Positions 59,361-64,000 of a DNA stretch of 64,000 nucleotides are shown one piece after another. The stretch spans positions 3,782,001 through 3,846,000 of the forward strand of contig OX442322.1 of NCBI GenBank assembly GCA_949358305.1, read 5' to 3'. A model generated the notes under the pieces. The model saw nothing but the letters and a program-made list of their open reading frames with translations, made no database searches and had not been told where the DNA came from. Source of the stretch: Strigamia acuminata (taxonomy: Eukaryota; Arthropoda; Chilopoda; Geophilomorpha; Linotaeniidae). The position numbers were made by a program, and so were the translations under genes. How positions within the stretch are numbered: the stretch's first letter is position 1; each line of letters opens with the position of its first letter.

Positions 59361-61116
59361 TATGACGGTTTATAAGTGCTATTTATTAATAACACGGCCG
59401 AATTTTAAGTGTTTTTTGCGAAACCCGCATTTGTCAATGCTCCGAGTCGCCACTAGATGGCGCGATTATAATTCAGCGGTAAATTCGAATTGCGAGTTAA
59501 GAAAACTGGTAAATAAATATAAGAATATATTTATTTGTATGAAACGACACTTTATTAGGATTAATATAAATATATATTAATAATTATTGTTCACACTAAG
59601 TGATGGGAATCTCTAGTTCAGCAGAAATGGAGATTTGATAATCCATCGATCAACCGATCGATGTGATTGGTGGATCCATTTCCGGTCCTGGGTATCCAGT
59701 TCCGGTTGTGGTGTGAATTAGCATATTGCTCCTCCGTATCCACTTCCGGCGATACGGGATTGGAGGGATTCGTGGAACCCATGTTCCAATTGGTTGATTG
59801 GATTAATCTCTAATCCAGTCAGGTTATATAAACCCAAACAACCGGCCATCCGGCAGCTCTGTTTGATTATTTTCTGTTTGGTATTGTTACTTAAGAAATA
59901 TGATTCGTTGTTCACGTAAAAAAACCTTTTGGTTCTTTGTTGATTTATTCACAAAGAACCGTTGCATGATTCTACAGAATCATGCCACCGCCGGCAATTG
60001 AAGTCGAAGTGCTGGGATCATTATGTTGCATAAATGTTACAGTTTACGGTTGCGACGCCGAAGGAGAACCCGCCGTTGTGCAATTCAGTATCCTCCGGAC
60101 AGGACCATGTGGTCTTTCTCGGTATGAACGTATTCCGTTACCGCAAGTAGCATCGTTGCTGTTGAGAATTAGTTCCTTCACCGGATGGTGCCAAAGCAGT
60201 CTGTTTTACAGTAACCACGAGTAGCACCAAGTGTTTGGCAAGCTGATTCTCATGGTATTCGATGCCAAAGTAGTCGGTCTATTATTAGTACCGCGAGAGA
60301 TTATACTGCTGTGCGGAGCCGCGAGCTATCGACTCCTGTGTACGTGATACCGTCAATCGCCAGACGAACGACCGTGTCGCGACGCAGGGGACGCTTGATA
60401 CCGTTCTGCATTGCAAGGCGTATATTTTCTTTCGACGGCAATTGTGTGTTGCGACGGGAAGCCTAATCTTCATTTTATTTATAACAGCTAAATATTAACT
60501 TGGCGACAAGTTGATTAACCAAGTCAGAAGACTTAATTACGATCACGATTACATCAAAGACGCAAATGTAACTGATAAGTTGATGACAACTTATCCACAA
60601 AAATATCTAAATAAGAATTCACAACGATATGAATTAAATATAATTCATAAGCGGAATATTGATAAGTAAAATGAATACATTTACTTACACCAATATCCTC
60701 CCAAAGTTGTGGTGGTGCAGACAAAGTCAACCGCAATGCTCAGATCATTCGATTTATCGACGTGCGATAATTTACACAGCGAACCAAGGAAACCAGCGAA
60801 GCCATATCGGACTCCAGGACACAGCCATCCGGCTTAGATGACATCTGTAAACCAGGTCGAGCGATGGGGAAACCGCTCCCTTATCCCAGACACGTAATGA
60901 TATTATTTTAGGACCAATTGGCCTATGCTTTGTATAGTTTAATAGTCAGTTAACTTGCCAAATGTTGGCATTAGTCTTATGTATAATTTAGCTCACTGCA
61001 TATTGTTTGCCAACAATAAATTGTCTTGTATTTATCTCGTATTGTATTCACTGTTATTTATCGCGATCTCTTCCCGGTACCATTGTTAAATGGGAGTTGT
61101 GGTCGTCACCGTCACA
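59361..61116 (+). repeat. GyD 5' LTR
   Basis: Ends GTCGTCACCGTCACA. TATATAAA (59825-59832) is the likely TATA box. Hairpins sit at positions equivalent to GyA but with different stems: AAATAAATATA/TATATTTATTT with loop agaa (59511-59536), ATTAATATA/TATATTAAT with loop aata (59560-59581), ATGAATTA/TAATTCAT with loop aata (60629-60648). Confidence 0.8.
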
Positions 61117-61118
61117 CG

Positions 61119-61136
61119 TGGAGGTCCCACCGAGAT
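61119..61136 (+). promoter_or_regulatory. GyD primer binding site (tRNA-Gln type)
   Basis: The same 18 bases TGGAGGTCCCACCGAGAT as in GyA, two bases after the LTR. Confidence 0.78.
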
Positions 61137-62108
61137 TAGGTTGCAATTAAATTCGATTGAATTACAACAGTGAATATTGGAGATAAATTTTTTAACTAAA
61201 AAGATTAGTTAAAGAACAGACAATTAGATTTTCAGTTTATATCTCCGTACGAAGAAAAGTAAACTGATGAAATAGAATTACGTAGTGGATTTTCCTTCAT
61301 TATTTTCGCTCGAAAATTTAAGGGATCTCGAAGACTACCAACTAATCTCACATGTGAAAGTTCCACTGAAGATTAGGATTTGCAATTAACTCGATAGAAT
61401 TAAAAAAGTGAATTTTCTCGAGGAAAATGAATAATTCAAATTCTACACGAAAGAATTGCAACAAATTACTGTTAAGATCTATCACATGATGTTGAGATAA
61501 GTTTTAATCGAAGTTGTTCAAAAAATTCGGAGAATTGGAAATAACAAGAATTCGTAGAAGAAGTATATTTAGATATTTGCTTTATTTTTAAAAAGATAAA
61601 AAGTAAAAAGACAAGTCTAAACATGTTTTACGAATCGCAAGAAAAAGAAAAATCTTGCAGAAAAATGGAATTTCGAAGTAAAGTCCAGTCTTTAAGAAAA
61701 GTTACAATAATTGGAAACAATTTACAAGAGTTGAAATGAATTTATTTTATTTCATACAAAATTTGGGAAAATATTTACGAAATATCTCTCGAAAAGAATT
61801 TTATGTTATCGGTAAATTCTAAGATTTCGAAAGGAACGGACTTAGAAGAGAACTGTTAAACGAACATACTACGTCTGACATTTTGTGGTTGATATTGAAT
61901 CAGCCAATCAGGAGCTAGGAGATCTAGGGATCCCCAGCCCCCTACTATTAAAGAAGGATCAGATCAGTTATTGATCATTCGCTTCCAGACCAGACTTACG
62001 AGACGTGCTACAGTAACTATTCTGACCGCACCAACCGATTCTAGTTACGATTCGAAGTTTTCCCATCGCTAATTATTTTAAAGACAGATTCAATTATATT
62101 TTTATAAA
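61137..62108 (+). other. GyD 5' leader
   Basis: About 970 bp of non-coding AT-rich sequence. A hairpin TTTAACTA/TAGTTAAA lies near 61188-61212. No ORF is supported. Confidence 0.6.
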
Positions 62109-64000
62109 ATGGATCCAAACAATCTTCCTAACGAAGAAAAAGTGGCTGAAGAAAAGGCCGTAGAAGAAATAGTTAGCTTGGATTCAAGTTATGTAAAACT
62201 TTGTGACCAAACGGAAATGATTCCCGATGAACTCACACAGTTTTGTACGCATTACGAACTAGATAGAACTCAGTTCAAAACCATAATCGAAGCTTCTGAA
62301 TTTGTGACGAAGCGGGCGTTACGTAACATACGTATTAATCCAACTCCGGAAAAACGAGCAGAACTTTCGAAGGAGAGTTCGGCGAACCATAATTCTGGAA
62401 AGGACCCAATCCCGTCGCCAAGAGATCTGTCTGAAGAAAACCGATCACGATCTAAAACTCCACAACGTAAGTTGGGGGATCAAGCAAGAATTAAAACTCC
62501 GTCGGTTCGTAACCAAGATATTCGAGAATTATTTCGAACATCAAGCAAGGAATCGCTTGATCAGTCCAGTTTAGGAAATAGAACTCCTCACTCCCGCAAC
62601 GCCAGTTACCACAATACTCCAAGTATTTCGGAGGTAGGAGGATCCAATTTTTCAACTTTTCAACCTGAAAATGCTAAAAAGCAACCCAATCCACATATTT
62701 ATACGGAGAATGGGACGAGACATTTTGCCAAACAAACCCCTAGAGGGCGAGGCAATAAATCCGCCATTCGACGGAAATTATCTCCACTACCATCTCCAGT
62801 CTTACCTCAAACTCGACAAGAACAATTGAGATTAGACGAAGTGGAAAAGGAACGAATTAGGCTGGAAGCAATTAATCAAAAACAGATTAACGACGAAAAG
62901 ATTCGCCAAGATAAACTTGAAGGAGAAGTTGTCAATCAAAACGAAGTTCGTAAGTCGATAGACAAAAACGATAAAATTCTAATTAATCAATTACGGGCTC
63001 AATGGCGACAGGAACACGATGAAAAGTTCCAAAAGCAACAAGATCAATACAATAAGAAGTGGGCGGAAGTGAACAGAATTGAAGACAATCAACGCAAGCG
63101 GGAGAAAACCTTACAGGAAAGCATCCGGCTAAATCTCGCGGCGTCCACTCGGGCTAGCCATGGTAGTGAACCCCGAGACCAGACAAATCCGTCACGTGCA
63201 TCTACCGATGACATTCCAAGCTCACATTTCTCGGCAGAAAGTTCTACAGAAACTAGACTTCCCTCTGACGGAACTAATATTTCATTTGACTATATTTTGA
63301 AAATGCAACAAAATATGGCCGCCCAATTCCAAAAACAATTGGATAGTCGAATAGATACATTCGTTCAAACTCAACAAACAACTGGGCCGCAACGATCTAA
63401 TAATCCAGGACCCAGTAAAGTCTTTTTCAAAGGACAAGACCTTCCAGTTTTCGATGGAAAACAGGAGGATATAGATAAATTTTTATCAGTAGCTAAAACT
63501 GTAGCTATTTCAAAGGGATTAACTCTGGACGAAATGGTTAATCAAGGTATTCCCACCTATTTGTCCGGATTAGCCCAACAATGGTATGACGAGAATAAAA
63601 CCAAGTTTACCAACTGGGAAACCTTCGTAGAATTATTTCGTGAAGAATTCGACACGATTCCAACTACTCGACTCCGAAATTTACGAAAAGTAATCCAAGG
63701 AGACGATGAACCTTTATATGAATTTCTAGTCAGATTCACTAAAGCCCAAGGATCGTATTCCGAAAGAGGAAATGTTGCCACACTTTTCGACAACCTGAAT
63801 TGGACGAGTTACAATAGATTAATCGATCGAAATCTGTACAGGAGCGAGTCAGTAGACAAAATCTTTCAATTCGTACGAACGAATAGAGCACTCTTTGAAC
63901 CCCAAAGAATCCGTACAGAGAATTCCAAGGAAATTGATAAAGTGGTATCTAACAACCAGAAGTATTCTAAAGATACCAAAAATATGAGACCTTCGGCTCG
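62109..64000 (+). CDS. GyD gag (runs off the right edge)
   Basis: From ATG 62109 (MDPNNLPNEEKVAEEK) the frame stays open to the end of the window, about 630 codons. It matches GyA-1 gag at both ends: SYVKLCDQTEMIPDELTQFC near the N-terminus and KGQDLPVFDGKQEDIDKFL to FVRTNRALFEPQ in the capsid-like region. Between them (about 62810-63125) it has a long charged helical stretch rich in Glu, Lys, Arg and Gln that looks like a coiled coil and has no counterpart in GyA-1 gag. The zinc knuckle should lie beyond the window. Confidence 0.88.
   Translation, partial: MDPNNLPNEEKVAEEKAVEEIVSLDSSYVKLCDQTEMIPDELTQFCTHYELDRTQFKTIIEASEFVTKRALRNIRINPTPEKRAELSKESSANHNSGKDPIPSPRDLSEENRSRSKTPQRKLGDQARIKTPSVRNQDIRELFRTSSKESLDQSSLGNRTPHSRNASYHNTPSISEVGGSNFSTFQPENAKKQPNPHIYTENGTRHFAKQTPRGRGNKSAIRRKLSPLPSPVLPQTRQEQLRLDEVEKERIRLEAINQKQINDEKIRQDKLEGEVVNQNEVRKSIDKNDKILINQLRAQWRQEHDEKFQKQQDQYNKKWAEVNRIEDNQRKREKTLQESIRLNLAASTRASHGSEPRDQTNPSRASTDDIPSSHFSAESSTETRLPSDGTNISFDYILKMQQNMAAQFQKQLDSRIDTFVQTQQTTGPQRSNNPGPSKVFFKGQDLPVFDGKQEDIDKFLSVAKTVAISKGLTLDEMVNQGIPTYLSGLAQQWYDENKTKFTNWETFVELFREEFDTIPTTRLRNLRKVIQGDDEPLYEFLVRFTKAQGSYSERGNVATLFDNLNWTSYNRLIDRNLYRSESVDKIFQFVRTNRALFEPQRIRTENSKEIDKVVSNNQKYSKDTKNMRPSA

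Larger units (their letters stand above)
59361..64000 (+). mobile_element. GyD: diverged GyA relative, 5' part only
   Basis: 5' LTR (about 59361-61116), tRNA-Gln primer site and a gag frame that runs off the right edge. The LTR end and primer site match GyA closely, but the rest is clearly diverged. It seems to be inserted in Cop-1. The start is uncertain: TATGACGG at 59361 lines up with TGTGACAA of the others. The second target duplication would lie outside the window. Confidence 0.85.

Overview
This window is eukaryotic. It looks like a transposon-dense, AT-rich stretch of an invertebrate (probably arthropod) genome. I see no ordinary host gene with confidence. Almost all coding sequence belongs to mobile elements: one Maverick/Polinton (adintovirus-like) fragment, several Ty3/Gypsy elements, two Ty1/Copia elements, one MITE and one foldback/satellite block. 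The species cannot be named from the sequence. Names such as GyA or Cop-1 are labels used only in this annotation.

Layout. 1-4295: right part of a Polinton (DUF8207-like protein, packaging ATPase, zinc ribbon, phospholipase A2, integrase with chromodomain, adenain-type protease, one unknown protein). 4780-6158: AT-rich foldback block with 25-bp and 26-bp tandem arrays. 6868-23303 (minus): GyB-1, a long decayed Ty3/Gypsy copy, interrupted by a MITE (12967-13181), a complete Gypsy element GyC (13446-19183, TSD GGCC) and a solo LTR (20354-22231, TSD CATT). 23304-25680: GyA-2, a GyA LTR plus leader joined to an inverted LTR piece. 25681-36172 (plus): GyB-2, a copy that has lost protease and most of RT. 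36488-59353 (minus): Cop-1, a dead Copia, split by Cop-2 (39779-59087, TSD TTGGA), whose left LTR is itself split by GyA-1 (39989-53180, TSD AAGT). 59361-64000: 5' part of GyD, a diverged relative of GyA running off the right edge.

GyA-1 is the best-preserved unit: 13.2 kb, two 1646-bp LTRs that differ at only two positions I noticed, a tRNA-Gln-type primer site, intact gag, a -1 frameshift signal, intact pol, and an intact third gene (ORF3) downstream of pol. ORF3 is not an envelope protein. It carries a conserved CPFC...CxNC...CxxC module shared with the GyB elements and sits just after a splice-acceptor-like sequence. The GyA/GyB/GyD family is therefore a set of large Gypsy elements with gag, frameshifted pol and an accessory zinc-binding protein.

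The most unusual non-coding signal is that LTRs and untranslated regions of these elements are packed with short perfect inverted repeats (stems 5-13 bp, loops mostly 4 nt). Stems stay perfect between diverged copies through paired substitutions while loops vary. The same style appears in the Copia LTRs, the GyC LTR and the MITE ends.
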